Assembly: GCA_020636025.1 (NCBI GenBank)
Contig: JACJYQ010000002.1
Coordinates: forward strand, 310,001 to 374,000
From: Lewinellaceae bacterium
GTDB taxonomy: Bacteria; Bacteroidota; Bacteroidia; Chitinophagales; Saprospiraceae
Reading direction: 5' to 3'
Length of the DNA stretch: 64,000 nt
Each line of letters starts with the position of its first letter. Position 1 is the stretch's first letter. Shown piece by piece: positions 16,571 through 24,929 of this stretch. Made by a program: the position numbers and the translations under genes. A model generated the notes under the pieces. The model was not told where the DNA came from. It saw only the letters and a program-made list of their open reading frames with translations, and did not search any database.

Positions 16571-17340
16571 TAAAAGCCGTTATAGTTGAAGACGAGGCAT
16601 TGATCGCCCGTGAGCTGGAAAGCAAGCTTTCGGCAATTGCTGATGACCTGAAGATCATTCAGGTATTGCCGAGCCTGAAAACGGCCAAAAAATGGTTTTT
16701 GCAAAACGCAGAGCCCGATTTGCTATTCATGGATATTCAATTGAGCGACGGCGTCAGTTTTGAAATTTTTGAGCATTTCAAACTATCCTGCCCCGTCATA
16801 TTCACCACTGCTTACGATGATTATGCCATTCGGGCTTTTAAAGTCAATGGCATCGATTATTTGATGAAGCCCATTGACATGGAAGAACTCAGGCTGGCAC
16901 TCGATAGATACAGACAAAGACAACAAGGAACATCTTCTGCGCCCAACAATGTGGAAGACTTGCTCAAGGCATTGCAACAACCGCAAAATACTGGACCGGT
17001 TTTCAAAGAAAAATTCATTGTGAGCGTACGCAACAACTGGGTTCCGGTGAGTACGCAGGACATTGCCATGTTTCAGCGCGAGAACCTGAATTACCTCTAC
17101 ACCTTCAGCGGCGATCGGTATTTGGTGGATAACACAACGCTCGACGAGGTGGAGGAGCTACTCGATCCAAAAATATTTTACCGGGCAAACAGGCAGTTTA
17201 TCGTGAATATAGAAGCTATTAAACAGGTTAAACCCATGGAAAACCAAAAACTGATACTTTACCTGAAAACGACGCCACAAATGGAGGTTGATATCAGCCG
17301 TGAAAAAGCGCCGGCATTCAAAAAATGGTTTGACAGATGA
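16567..17340 (+). CDS. LytTR-family response regulator
   Basis: 257 residues. The receiver domain (1-120) has the acidic pair EDE near residue 8, phospho-acceptor Asp56 in LLFMDIQLSDG, Thr/Ala in FTTAYDDYAIRAF and Lys in GIDYLMKPI. The LytTR domain occupies ~145-255 (IAMFQRENLNYLYTF, FYRANRQFIVNIEAIKQV). It overlaps the kinase gene upstream and the globin gene downstream by four bases each, so all three should be made from one transcript. The target genes are not visible. Confidence 0.95.
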   Translation: MIKAVIVEDEALIARELESKLSAIADDLKIIQVLPSLKTAKKWFLQNAEPDLLFMDIQLSDGVSFEIFEHFKLSCPVIFTTAYDDYAIRAFKVNGIDYLMKPIDMEELRLALDRYRQRQQGTSSAPNNVEDLLKALQQPQNTGPVFKEKFIVSVRNNWVPVSTQDIAMFQRENLNYLYTFSGDRYLVDNTTLDEVEELLDPKIFYRANRQFIVNIEAIKQVKPMENQKLILYLKTTPQMEVDISREKAPAFKKWFDR

Positions 17341-17735
17341 CAATAATCGAAATCAGGGAGGTGAAAAGAACCTGGAAATTGCTCAGGAACATCAACCCGT
17401 CCATCGTCGCAGATGCTTTTTACAGCAAGCTATTTCTGGAACATCCCCGGCTGCGGAGTATGTTCCCAAAAGATATGGACGAACAGTATGACAAGCTGAT
17501 TACCATGCTGTCAAAAATTGTGGCCAGACTGGATAATCTGGAAAATATCCAGCAGGAAGTCGTGGACATGGGCGAAAGGCATAAATCCTACGGTGTAGTC
17601 CCGAAACACTACGATATGGTGGGCGAAGCCCTGCTCTGGACCCTTGAAAAAGGGCTGGGAGATGACTGGAATGATGAGGCCGCTAAAGCCTGGAGCAAAT
17701 GTTATGGCATATTGGCGGCGGAGATGATGGGGTAG
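17337..17735 (+). CDS. Single-domain globin coupled to the two-component system
   Basis: 132 residues forming a complete myoglobin-like fold of the flavohaemoglobin/Vitreoscilla haemoglobin type without a reductase domain. Visible landmarks are Tyr29 (B10), FxxxPxLRSMF with Phe43 (CD1), Gln50 (E7, in MDEQYDKL) and proximal His82 in MGERHKSYGV, followed by HYDMVGEALLWTL. TyrB10 and GlnE7 are the usual ligand-binding pair of bacterial haemoglobins. The ATG overlaps the regulator stop by four bases, so its output is tied to the kinase/regulator pair. Roles in O2 or NO handling or as a haem-based sensor partner are inference. Confidence 0.88.
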   Translation: MTIIEIREVKRTWKLLRNINPSIVADAFYSKLFLEHPRLRSMFPKDMDEQYDKLITMLSKIVARLDNLENIQQEVVDMGERHKSYGVVPKHYDMVGEALLWTLEKGLGDDWNDEAAKAWSKCYGILAAEMMG

Positions 17736-17752
17736 AAAATAACCTGATCCTC

Positions 17753-18349
17753 TCACCTGCGCCCCCAGGCCAACAACAACAACCCAAGAAACACATAAAA
17801 ACCGATAACCAAGCTGTTCAAAATCAAGCCCGACCAAACCACCGCTTTCATCCAGCCTTTTACAGGAAACTCCGTGGGGTTGCGGATCTTGCCAAAAGCA
17901 ATGGCGCTGAGTACAAATCCTAAGACTCCGGGTATGAGCGGCAAGAGTATACCAAACTCAAATGAGCCTACAATTATAAGCAGAGAGGTCACACCTACAA
18001 TCCCTAAAGTCAGACCAGCTATACCGAACCAGGGTAGTAATCTGCCACCATGAAAACCGTCTTTGGTTTGGGCTTTTAGCCATCGTTTTTTGAAATAGTT
18101 TTTGGCCAGCTTATTTAATAAACGATGCTGCTGATTAGCCTTCACCGATCTGCCAGAAAATGAATGCTGAATGGACTTGGTCCTAAATCCATTGTTCGCC
18201 GCATTTTCACCAGCAAGCATTAGGGTGCCCTGATTTCGAGGGAAATAATGCGTTGATTCAGAAGCATTGAGACATGCTGCTGACAGAACCTGAACATGCA
18301 TAATGGATGCAAAGGCCCAAAGCATGAGGAAATGCTTATTCATAGTCAT
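17753..18349 (-). CDS. DUF4190-like membrane protein
   Basis: 198 residues. An N-terminal hydrophobic segment (ending VLSAACLNAS) could be a signal peptide. After a basic region come three hydrophobic helices: a Gly-rich hairpin (GIAGLTLGIVGVTSLL, then FGILLPLIPGVLGFVLSAIAFGKI) and a last helix SLVIGFYVFLGLLLLAW. The GIxxLxLGIxG...LxxxALGFILSxIAxGKI pattern is that of DUF4190/small-Ala-Gly membrane hairpins common in Bacteroidota. Converges on the globin gene with 17 bases between stops. Alternative start at 18343. Function unknown. Confidence 0.7.
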   Translation of the reverse strand: MTMNKHFLMLWAFASIMHVQVLSAACLNASESTHYFPRNQGTLMLAGENAANNGFRTKSIQHSFSGRSVKANQQHRLLNKLAKNYFKKRWLKAQTKDGFHGGRLLPWFGIAGLTLGIVGVTSLLIIVGSFEFGILLPLIPGVLGFVLSAIAFGKIRNPTEFPVKGWMKAVVWSGLILNSLVIGFYVFLGLLLLAWGRR

Positions 18350-18552
18350 AAGTAAGTAGCGATTTTTCTATTTCACCAATGCCAGTATCACGTGCCTTTT
18401 GAGCAAGACAAAAATTCTGACATTATTCTTAAAAAATAGTGACTGGTATGTAATTGTTTAAATGATGCTAATCAGCAAAAATTTGGCAAATCAGATAAAT
18501 ATCAAACTTGGGGTTAATTTCGGGGTATCAATTCTTACCTAAATCGCTTGAT

Positions 18553-19446
18553 ATGAAAACTATTTCCATTTGCTTTCTTTTGTTGTTCTCCGTAATTGTC
18601 AGCGCACAAAACATTCAAAGCGACTCCCTCGGCCTCGCAATAGCCCCTGGCCTCACCCCAGTTATCGCCAACGGCCAAACCGAAATCGGCTTTTTTAATG
18701 CCTGCAGCAGCTATCGAACCGATGATACAAGCGGTTACCGCGCTGCGCAGCTTGTCAGCATATTACAGTTGCAACGAGGCATTTCGAAGCAAAATCGCTT
18801 TAGTGTAGGACTGGATTTGCAATTTTCAAACCTGAGGTTTGGCCCAGGTTCTGAAGTGGGGCCTTTTGAAGCTTTGGGAAGCATGCCGGAAACTGGTGTT
18901 GGAGTGCACAGTTTATCGGCGGTGGGTTTGCGTGCCCGTTATGTGCCATTTATCCGGCACTATGAATTTACGCTTCAAAGCGCCTTATATTTCCCAACAT
19001 CATCGAAGGAAAAGCGACTGGTTTTGGGAGAAGACCGCATCCGCTTTTCCATTCAGGGGAACTATGCCACCTTGTTTGCTCCCGGCTGGTATTTTGTAGG
19101 TCAGCTAAACCCACAGGTTCGTTTTTCAAATGACACCCGAAAACAAACCACCTGGGAATTGCCGGTGAATGTATACGTGGTTAAACGCGTGCTAAGCACC
19201 TTTTCCGGACAGCGATTGTACCTCTTTGTCAATGCCGGTTATTATTCCAGTTTTGAAAAGCGTTACAAGGCCGGCCTTCGGCAGGTAGATTGGCTATTAA
19301 ACGCCGGTGCCGGAGCTCAGTGGGTATTTGGTCCGCAGTGGAGCCTGAGCCTGGGTTGGCAGGGATTGCCGGCTTTTGATGAAACGCTGGGCATTAAGAA
19401 GGGGAGTTATGGGGCGATTTTGCTGGGAGCGCGTTGTGCTTTTTGA
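18553..19446 (+). CDS. Outer-membrane beta-barrel protein (hypothetical)
   Basis: 297 residues from the ATG at 18553, which directly starts a signal peptide (MKTISICFLLLFSVIVSAQ); an upstream in-frame ATG at 18508 would add 15 residues before it. The mature part has alternating amphipathic strands ending in aromatics (QFSNLRFGP, LSAVGLRARYVPF, EFTLQSALYFP, QWSLSLGWQGL) and ends in Phe (GARCAF), as do integral outer-membrane barrels. It resembles transporter- or MetA-pathway-type putative barrels, but no specific family is claimed. It converges on the lipoprotein gene at 19451 with four bases between stops. Confidence 0.7.
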   Translation: MKTISICFLLLFSVIVSAQNIQSDSLGLAIAPGLTPVIANGQTEIGFFNACSSYRTDDTSGYRAAQLVSILQLQRGISKQNRFSVGLDLQFSNLRFGPGSEVGPFEALGSMPETGVGVHSLSAVGLRARYVPFIRHYEFTLQSALYFPTSSKEKRLVLGEDRIRFSIQGNYATLFAPGWYFVGQLNPQVRFSNDTRKQTTWELPVNVYVVKRVLSTFSGQRLYLFVNAGYYSSFEKRYKAGLRQVDWLLNAGAGAQWVFGPQWSLSLGWQGLPAFDETLGIKKGSYGAILLGARCAF

Positions 19447-19450
19447 TAAT

Positions 19451-20185
19451 TTACTCTGGGAAATATAATAGCATTTGTCGACCAGTTTCTCTAGATACCA
19501 GAAGAATCGCATATTTGGCATTTGCAGGCAAAAGGCCAGGCGGTTCTATAAATTGACCATCAAAATGTTCAACAGTTCCTCCTTTGGCTGTCCGGTCTAC
19601 TGCTAAAAAAATCACATTAGAGGCAATATCGATGGAGCCTGAAACAGGATTTTCGTTAAAAAATGTACCGCCAGGATTAAAATTAAACTCTTTCGAACTT
19701 GAGCTTAACTGCTTTACCCCTAATACCGTAGTATCCTTTAGGTTTATCCCTGTAGCGCTGTCGGCGGCGTTAGGCCAAAAATTTGTAAAACCATCGGTTG
19801 GAAGCACAGAAGGTGTTGTTGGCAATACAATATTCGTCAAGGACGGCTGAACATTACTTGGCAAGGCTCCGGTAACGACAAAGTTACCAAAACGTGCAAT
19901 GCAATCCTCTTCTTCGACACTGACCTCTACATTGCCCGACAAGCCATTGGGTACTGTAGCTATAAATTCTCCAATGCCATCACCCTGCCTTAATGAGGCT
20001 TGCTGGTTTCCAAAATATACAATTACTGAGTCTCCAAACCCTTCAGTTTTAATCAGCACTTCATAGTCTACCGGGTTGTTATCAGGCAAAACAGCGTCAA
20101 TTGAAACTTGCAGGCCACACTTGTCTTTGCAGCTTGGCAATGAAAGTAAAAGGATGGAGGTTAGTAACAATAATGCATTCTTCAT
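19451..20185 (-). CDS. Lipoprotein, third gene of the EAD11-like cluster
   Basis: 244 residues with a lipoprotein signal (MKNALLLLTSILLLSLPSC; Cys19). Residues ~25-110 form one Ig/TIG-like beta domain with a Cys pair (CGLQVSIDAV and EDCIARFGNFVV). The C-terminal half (PSVLPTDGFTNFWPNAADS to RQMLLYFPE) is another predominantly beta domain that I do not recognise. It starts 15 bases after the stop of the coiled-coil protein gene at 20201, so it is probably the last gene of a three-gene operon. Likely periplasmic or outer-membrane anchored; role unknown. Confidence 0.7.
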   Translation of the reverse strand: MKNALLLLTSILLLSLPSCKDKCGLQVSIDAVLPDNNPVDYEVLIKTEGFGDSVIVYFGNQQASLRQGDGIGEFIATVPNGLSGNVEVSVEEEDCIARFGNFVVTGALPSNVQPSLTNIVLPTTPSVLPTDGFTNFWPNAADSATGINLKDTTVLGVKQLSSSSKEFNFNPGGTFFNENPVSGSIDIASNVIFLAVDRTAKGGTVEHFDGQFIEPPGLLPANAKYAILLVSRETGRQMLLYFPE

Positions 20186-20200
20186 GGCGGATCATCGGTT

Positions 20201-21229
20201 TTAGTGAAAGGATGCCTCCAGTTTGGCAAGCATCACTTTTATGTTTGATTCAAGTTTGGGAATCTGATTATTAAGCTTTTCAAAAGCAATATTGGCGGCT
20301 TTATCGACCTTCTTGCGCGCTTTTGCCGGTCGAACTTCCTCTGCGCGAACTGCCCGAAACTGATCAAGAACCGTAGTATTCAAGGGCAAGACCGTTTGTT
20401 TGTGTACATCTTCGAGCGTTTCCTCATACAACTGGCCTAGTTCATTTGACAGCTCGCTGCCCCAAAGCGCCCGAACAATCACGGTACTCCCTTCATAATT
20501 GTGCAATACCGAATCCCGGGCAATATTATAGGCAACAATCGTTCTGTCAAACCTGTCCATGGCTCTTTGATCTATAAAGGCATCACGCACCCGAGGCAGG
20601 GCATCTCTCAGGTCTTTCAGTCTGTCGGCGTACACAAGCAGCTCGGCTGCGATATTTTTGTAATACAACTCTCGCTTTAGCTCTAGCGTTTCGTTTAAAG
20701 CCCCGATTTCCCTGCTCAGATCGGTGGTAATGTTGTTGTTCTTTCGCAGCATATTTTGAAGACTGTCGCGCAATACCTGCGTATTTTGTTGATCTGCTTC
20801 CAGTTGTTCTAAGCGCGCTTTTAAGGTCTCATTTTCAAGCTGTAACCGTGTTTTTTCCGATTCCTTTTTGCTCAATATTCTGGAAAAACTCTCTAACTCC
20901 CGTGTATCGTCACCTTTCCGAGCAAGCCAAATTTCTATCGTTCTCGATTTATCAGCCGGCAGCAAAATGCTACCATTTGGCGGAGAAATACGTTCATACC
21001 CCTGAGGCGGATAAAACACAATTTCTGCTTCGCCGGGTGGAAACTCAAGGGCGTACTCTCCGTTGCTTTGTGTTTCAATGGGTAAATTGGTTCCGGACAA
21101 AGTGAGCCGTATGTATTTCAGGGGTTGGTCATTTTCATCCAGCACACGTATGCGAACCTTTGTTTGTGCTGATATTATGTCCAAACAAAATAGAAACGTG
21201 AACAACAGGTAAAAAAATCGTGTCTTCAT
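20201..21229 (-). CDS. Periplasmic CarboxypepD_reg-like / coiled-coil protein
   Basis: 342 residues. Signal peptide (ends LDIISAQ); residues ~23-105 are a carboxypeptidase-regulatory-like beta sandwich (RIRVLDENDQPLKYIRLTLS, SNGEYALEFPPGEAEIVF). Residues ~108-185 are a long coiled coil (SEKTRLQLENETLKARLEQL and following heptads). The remainder is helical and basic (PAKARKKVDKAA). The ATG overlaps the stop of the upstream EAD11-like gene by four bases (ATGA), so the two are translationally coupled. It may oligomerise with the C-terminal domain of its partner, which also has a CarboxypepD_reg-like fold; that is inference. Confidence 0.72.
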   Translation of the reverse strand: MKTRFFYLLFTFLFCLDIISAQTKVRIRVLDENDQPLKYIRLTLSGTNLPIETQSNGEYALEFPPGEAEIVFYPPQGYERISPPNGSILLPADKSRTIEIWLARKGDDTRELESFSRILSKKESEKTRLQLENETLKARLEQLEADQQNTQVLRDSLQNMLRKNNNITTDLSREIGALNETLELKRELYYKNIAAELLVYADRLKDLRDALPRVRDAFIDQRAMDRFDRTIVAYNIARDSVLHNYEGSTVIVRALWGSELSNELGQLYEETLEDVHKQTVLPLNTTVLDQFRAVRAEEVRPAKARKKVDKAANIAFEKLNNQIPKLESNIKVMLAKLEASFH

Positions 21230-22143
21230 TTAATGGGAATTTCTCGAAAACCGGAGGAAACACTGACATCCTGTTTGAGCAGGATTTTGCCGTTTTTTTC
21301 GATGACTAAATTGGCAACTTCGCCGGATGCTTTGGGGATGGGTACTTTAAAATAACCCTTTTCATCGCTGGTGACGTGAATGTTTCCATCAATGGTAATG
21401 TCTGCCCCGGAAATTACCCGTTGATCCGAGCCGCGCAGCAAGGCTTCAAAAAGGGTAGTATCAGGCAAAAACGCTACTTCAAAACGAAGTGTCTGTCGCT
21501 TTTTATTTTTTATAACGGCCGCGTTCTGGTTTCTTATTTCAAATCGACGGCTATTAACTGTCGGAAAATACAGTAAATGCACAACAGAATCCCTATATCG
21601 CCCACTCAGTTCTCTAAATACTACACTCCCTTCCTCATTGAGCTTTTGCGGTTGGCGCGGCACTTCCTCGCCCAAACGGATGTTTACTTCTCCTTCCGTG
21701 ATAACTTTTTGTTCACCACCCGGTTCGTACAAACGCAATTCAAGGTCGAAAGAATCCGGAGCATTTCCGCTTATGCCGGTATATTTCAACAACCCTAAAA
21801 TACCCAGAACAGCCACTAATGCTACACTGGCTTTCCAAATCCAGCCCGGTGTGGCATTTTCCGGTTCAGACGTTTCACCCTCAAACAAACGAGCGTGTTC
21901 ATTGGCCAGATAAAGCAGGGAATCGTTGGTTTTTGCCTGCTCGCGGTTCATTTCTTCAAATGAAAGCACTCCGGCAGCATTTAAGTCAGACAGCTTTTTA
22001 ATATTGGCCAGCTGCACCACGGCTATGTCAAACAGCTTTGAATTTTTATCGCGAAACGCCTCAGTGAGCAGCTCGGCTGCAGCTCGCTGATCGTTTTCCT
22101 GGATCAACTGTCGGATCTGGTCGGATATTTTTTCAGCAGCCAT
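21226..22143 (-). CDS. Membrane protein with N-terminal effector-associated domain (EAD11-like)
   Basis: 305 residues. Residues 1-85 are a helical bundle (ISDQIRQLIQENDQRAAAEL, then GVLSFEEMNREQAKTNDSLL) that matches my recollection of Effector-associated domain 11, a small adaptor domain of bacterial conflict and NLR-like systems. One transmembrane helix follows at ~101-122 (WIWKASVALVAVLGILGLL), then a periplasmic part with two beta modules, the last resembling CarboxypepD_reg (ISGADITIDGNIHVTSDEKG). With no signal peptide, the EAD should be cytoplasmic. Such domains normally dock an effector carrying the same EAD, but none is in the window. It is the first gene of a coupled three-gene cluster. 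Confidence 0.7.
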   Translation of the reverse strand: MAAEKISDQIRQLIQENDQRAAAELLTEAFRDKNSKLFDIAVVQLANIKKLSDLNAAGVLSFEEMNREQAKTNDSLLYLANEHARLFEGETSEPENATPGWIWKASVALVAVLGILGLLKYTGISGNAPDSFDLELRLYEPGGEQKVITEGEVNIRLGEEVPRQPQKLNEEGSVVFRELSGRYRDSVVHLLYFPTVNSRRFEIRNQNAAVIKNKKRQTLRFEVAFLPDTTLFEALLRGSDQRVISGADITIDGNIHVTSDEKGYFKVPIPKASGEVANLVIEKNGKILLKQDVSVSSGFREIPIK

Positions 22144-22166
22144 AATGTTCCTATTTCAAGCAAATT

Positions 22167-22204
22167 TAAGAAGCATATAGCGATCATACACTATATGCTT
22201 CTTA
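22167..22204. terminator. Stem-loop between the tail-fibre-like and EAD11-like genes
   Basis: TAAGAAGCATATAG (22167-22180) pairs perfectly over 14 bp with CTATATGCTTCTTA (22191-22204). It lies downstream of the minus-strand gene ending at 22277 and before the start at 22143. The following T-run is weak, so termination strength is uncertain. Confidence 0.55.
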
Positions 22205-22276
22205 TTGAAAAAGGTTATTGAACTTACAATTACGTCAACAATTATGTCCCGAATCGAGTTTGGGATCAATCATCAA

Positions 22277-24268
22277 TCATTTCCTTACCGCCTCAAACAT
22301 CTCCCACAAGTAACCATTGTCCACCTGTTTCTTGAGGTACTGAACGGGATGATCATAAATGGCAGCTATCTCAGGGTATTGGCTTATGTTCACCCCTTTT
22401 TGTTCGAGTTCAGCTTTGGTTCTGTTTAAGGAGTTTTCAAACAGCTCATGATGCGCATCCAACCAGCGATCCATTTCCTCTTTAGTCAGACTAATTCCAT
22501 TAGATGGCAAAGGCTCTGCATTTGCCGGTTCCGCCTCAACGGCAGTCAACTCATTGGGCGCTGACAAACCGAGTTTGGTATACAAGTCATTGATCTGCGA
22601 CTTCATCAAATCGAGCTCTTGTTGCTGGGCTTTCACTTTGGCAGCCAGATCATTTGCGTTAATGCCCACTGCTGCATTAACCAGGCCTCCAAGCGGATTG
22701 CCAGAAGCTTCCCAGGCAATACCAACTATCCGGTCATAATCCTCGATTTTCATATTGTCCAGACTGCGTCCTATGGCCAAACCGTCGTGGTTGCCAGAAG
22801 CAAGCAGGTAATCCCCAACCGATACTTTACCGGTTACACGCACAGGTACCTGGCCCATAAAAGCTATTTTTTCAAATGAATGCTGTTGCTCTTCCGGAGG
22901 CATATTACCCAGCACAATGGGACTGTGCGAGACAACCATGATGTGGTCAACATTTTTTGTATTCAGGCTGATCTTGCCGCCGCGCACGCCCACCACTTCA
23001 CCATAGCGGAATTGTGCCAATGGATTGGCCTTTTCCAGCCATTCGGCGTAGTCACCACTGCCTGATTGGAAAGCGATGCCTACATTGTTATCCAGATTAA
23101 TGTCGTATTCCAGCCATTCCGCAATGGCAAAGGCCAGTTCAAATCCTTCAACCGCTGCGGCATCGGGATCATCCACACCAGCCAGATCGGCAATGATGAT
23201 CGCCGTGCCAAAGGCTGCATGCAGCGAATTCATCGTTTGGTACCAGATGTATTCAAAACTGTTGTGTAGCTCGGAAGGTGTCTGACCCTCTATCCGGCCT
23301 TGAATCCCGTTATCGTCCCAAAATGACATGTAGTTATTGGCCGAGCTTCTGGATCCGTTCACCTTAACTGCTATGCCCTGGTTACTGCCCTGAACCAGTA
23401 CCGGATAGCTGTTGATATTCTGATCGCTGCCACTCACGCCACCATTAACCACCAGCCGATTATTTGTAGTCAGGGTTTTAGAAACCAAAAGGTCCATATC
23501 AACTTTGGCATCGCCTATTACACTTAAATTTTGACCCACGGCAGCATCTTTTGCTACCGAGAAGTCATTGCCTATACTGGCATCATTATCTACATTCAGG
23601 TTATGATCAATGTCGGCATCGTTTTTCACGTGCAGGTTTTCTACTTCCAGATCGCCGGATATTAAAATCTGACCGTCCTTGGTAATGCGCATGCGTTCGA
23701 TGCTATTTGTCTTGAAAATAAAATCGACGGCGAATATGGTACCGATGAAATGGCAGGTGTCACTCACATTGTAATTCCCAAGATTTGTCCAGAATGGGAT
23801 TCCGGTAGAATTGCATGGTTTGGACTGTTCACTGGTTTCCGGCAAGGCCAGATTCTCAGCAGTGCCGGCATGAAAAGCATAGGGGACAGTCCACAATTGA
23901 CTTGCGGTAAGTTCCTTGAAATTGTTGCCCCCGTTTTCGTCGAGGGCAATGGTCAACCACATTTGTGCGCTGCTCCAGGGAATGTTTTGAAAAACACCCC
24001 TGGTTGCCCTGCCCGATCCGAGTGTAACAGCAAATTGGCCACCCACGTCGGTTTGGGCCTGAATAATTTCTTCATACACCAGCTTGCCGCCTGGATCGTC
24101 GGCGCGAATGCCAAGCAACAAACTGATGGAGCGGGATTGTAAGGGATTACCATTCAGGTCGCGGGCTACTGCCTGATAGCGCATACCCTGTGGGATGGAT
24201 TGGGAAAATAGTGTTTGTCCTAAAAACAGACAAAACAGTAAAAGAAGGAGGTTGTAAATCGGTTTCAT
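22277..24268 (-). CDS. Secreted tail-fibre-like protein with 12-residue beta-roll repeats
   Basis: 663 residues. Signal peptide (ends QTLFSQS); residues 24-140 are the N-terminal domain shared by many Bacteroidota tail-fibre-like proteins (IPQGMRYQAVARDLNGNPL, LWTVPYAFHAGTAENL). Residues 216-263 hold four 12-residue repeats of the form xDAxVxxNLxVx (NDADIDHNLNVD, NDASIGNDFSVA, KDAAVGQNLSVI, GDAKVDMDLLVS), suited to a trimeric beta-roll. Residues ~440-560 (VPVRVTGKVSVGDYLLASGN) resemble the G2/IMC-type folding domain of phage tail spikes. A coiled coil follows near 560-590. The upstream T9SS gene ends 21 bases before its start. Confidence 0.72.
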   Translation of the reverse strand: MKPIYNLLLLLFCLFLGQTLFSQSIPQGMRYQAVARDLNGNPLQSRSISLLLGIRADDPGGKLVYEEIIQAQTDVGGQFAVTLGSGRATRGVFQNIPWSSAQMWLTIALDENGGNNFKELTASQLWTVPYAFHAGTAENLALPETSEQSKPCNSTGIPFWTNLGNYNVSDTCHFIGTIFAVDFIFKTNSIERMRITKDGQILISGDLEVENLHVKNDADIDHNLNVDNDASIGNDFSVAKDAAVGQNLSVIGDAKVDMDLLVSKTLTTNNRLVVNGGVSGSDQNINSYPVLVQGSNQGIAVKVNGSRSSANNYMSFWDDNGIQGRIEGQTPSELHNSFEYIWYQTMNSLHAAFGTAIIIADLAGVDDPDAAAVEGFELAFAIAEWLEYDINLDNNVGIAFQSGSGDYAEWLEKANPLAQFRYGEVVGVRGGKISLNTKNVDHIMVVSHSPIVLGNMPPEEQQHSFEKIAFMGQVPVRVTGKVSVGDYLLASGNHDGLAIGRSLDNMKIEDYDRIVGIAWEASGNPLGGLVNAAVGINANDLAAKVKAQQQELDLMKSQINDLYTKLGLSAPNELTAVEAEPANAEPLPSNGISLTKEEMDRWLDAHHELFENSLNRTKAELEQKGVNISQYPEIAAIYDHPVQYLKKQVDNGYLWEMFEAVRK

Positions 24269-24289
24269 ATTGGATAATTGATTGTAAAA

Positions 24290-24805
24290 TTATTGTTTAA
24301 TCACTTTGTATACTTCATCCCATGTCGTGTTATCGGTATAAAGCCGTAAAAGGTATATACCCGAAGGCAATGCCGACATGTCGATACTGGTCGCCGAAGG
24401 CGCCCAAAGCTGTTTTTCGGCACATAACTTTCCCAGAGGATCTGAAAGCCTGATATGCAGCAGTACAGAGTTTGATTTACTGACGTCAATGTTCAGTATT
24501 CCGGAAGTAGGGTTTGGAAAGATCTCAGCAAGAATATCTGAACCAGCATTCGATATTTCATCATGGCGAGAGATCTTCTCCGTACGAAGGGTAGCTTGCT
24601 GGAATCCTTCATTAATGCGAAAATTTGAAAACCCTGCGCTGGAAATTGCGCTTTCACCGAGCGTCCACTGAATTTGTACGTTGGAGTTTTGGTCGGTACC
24701 ACCCTGAGAAGGAATTACTTGCCAGTCAATTGATTTTTGTGCGTTTAATAAACTTACAAAAGCAATGAACAACAGCATTGGGATTGTGCGGCAGGATTTC
24801 ATCAT
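24290..24805 (-). CDS. Small T9SS-sorted protein
   Basis: 171 residues: signal peptide (MMKSCRTIPMLLFIAFVSLLNA), a ~70-residue domain (VIPSQGGTDQNSNVQIQWTL, GFSNFRINEGFQQA) frequent at the start of small Bacteroidota secreted proteins, and a T9SS type A domain (AEIFPNPTSGILNIDVS to DEVYKVIKQ). It lies 21 bases upstream of the tail-fibre-like gene on the same strand, so the two are likely co-transcribed and may be exported together. No catalytic motif is visible. Confidence 0.8.
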   Translation of the reverse strand: MMKSCRTIPMLLFIAFVSLLNAQKSIDWQVIPSQGGTDQNSNVQIQWTLGESAISSAGFSNFRINEGFQQATLRTEKISRHDEISNAGSDILAEIFPNPTSGILNIDVSKSNSVLLHIRLSDPLGKLCAEKQLWAPSATSIDMSALPSGIYLLRLYTDNTTWDEVYKVIKQ

Positions 24806-24929
24806 CGGTTTAGGTTTGGTGAAAGATTATTGAATAAAACACAAGTTAAAATATTAAACTTTAATTTAACGTCTTGCAATTGATTCAAGGGAAATTTAAC
24901 ACCAGTTACCCTGTAATATCCTTGTTTTA

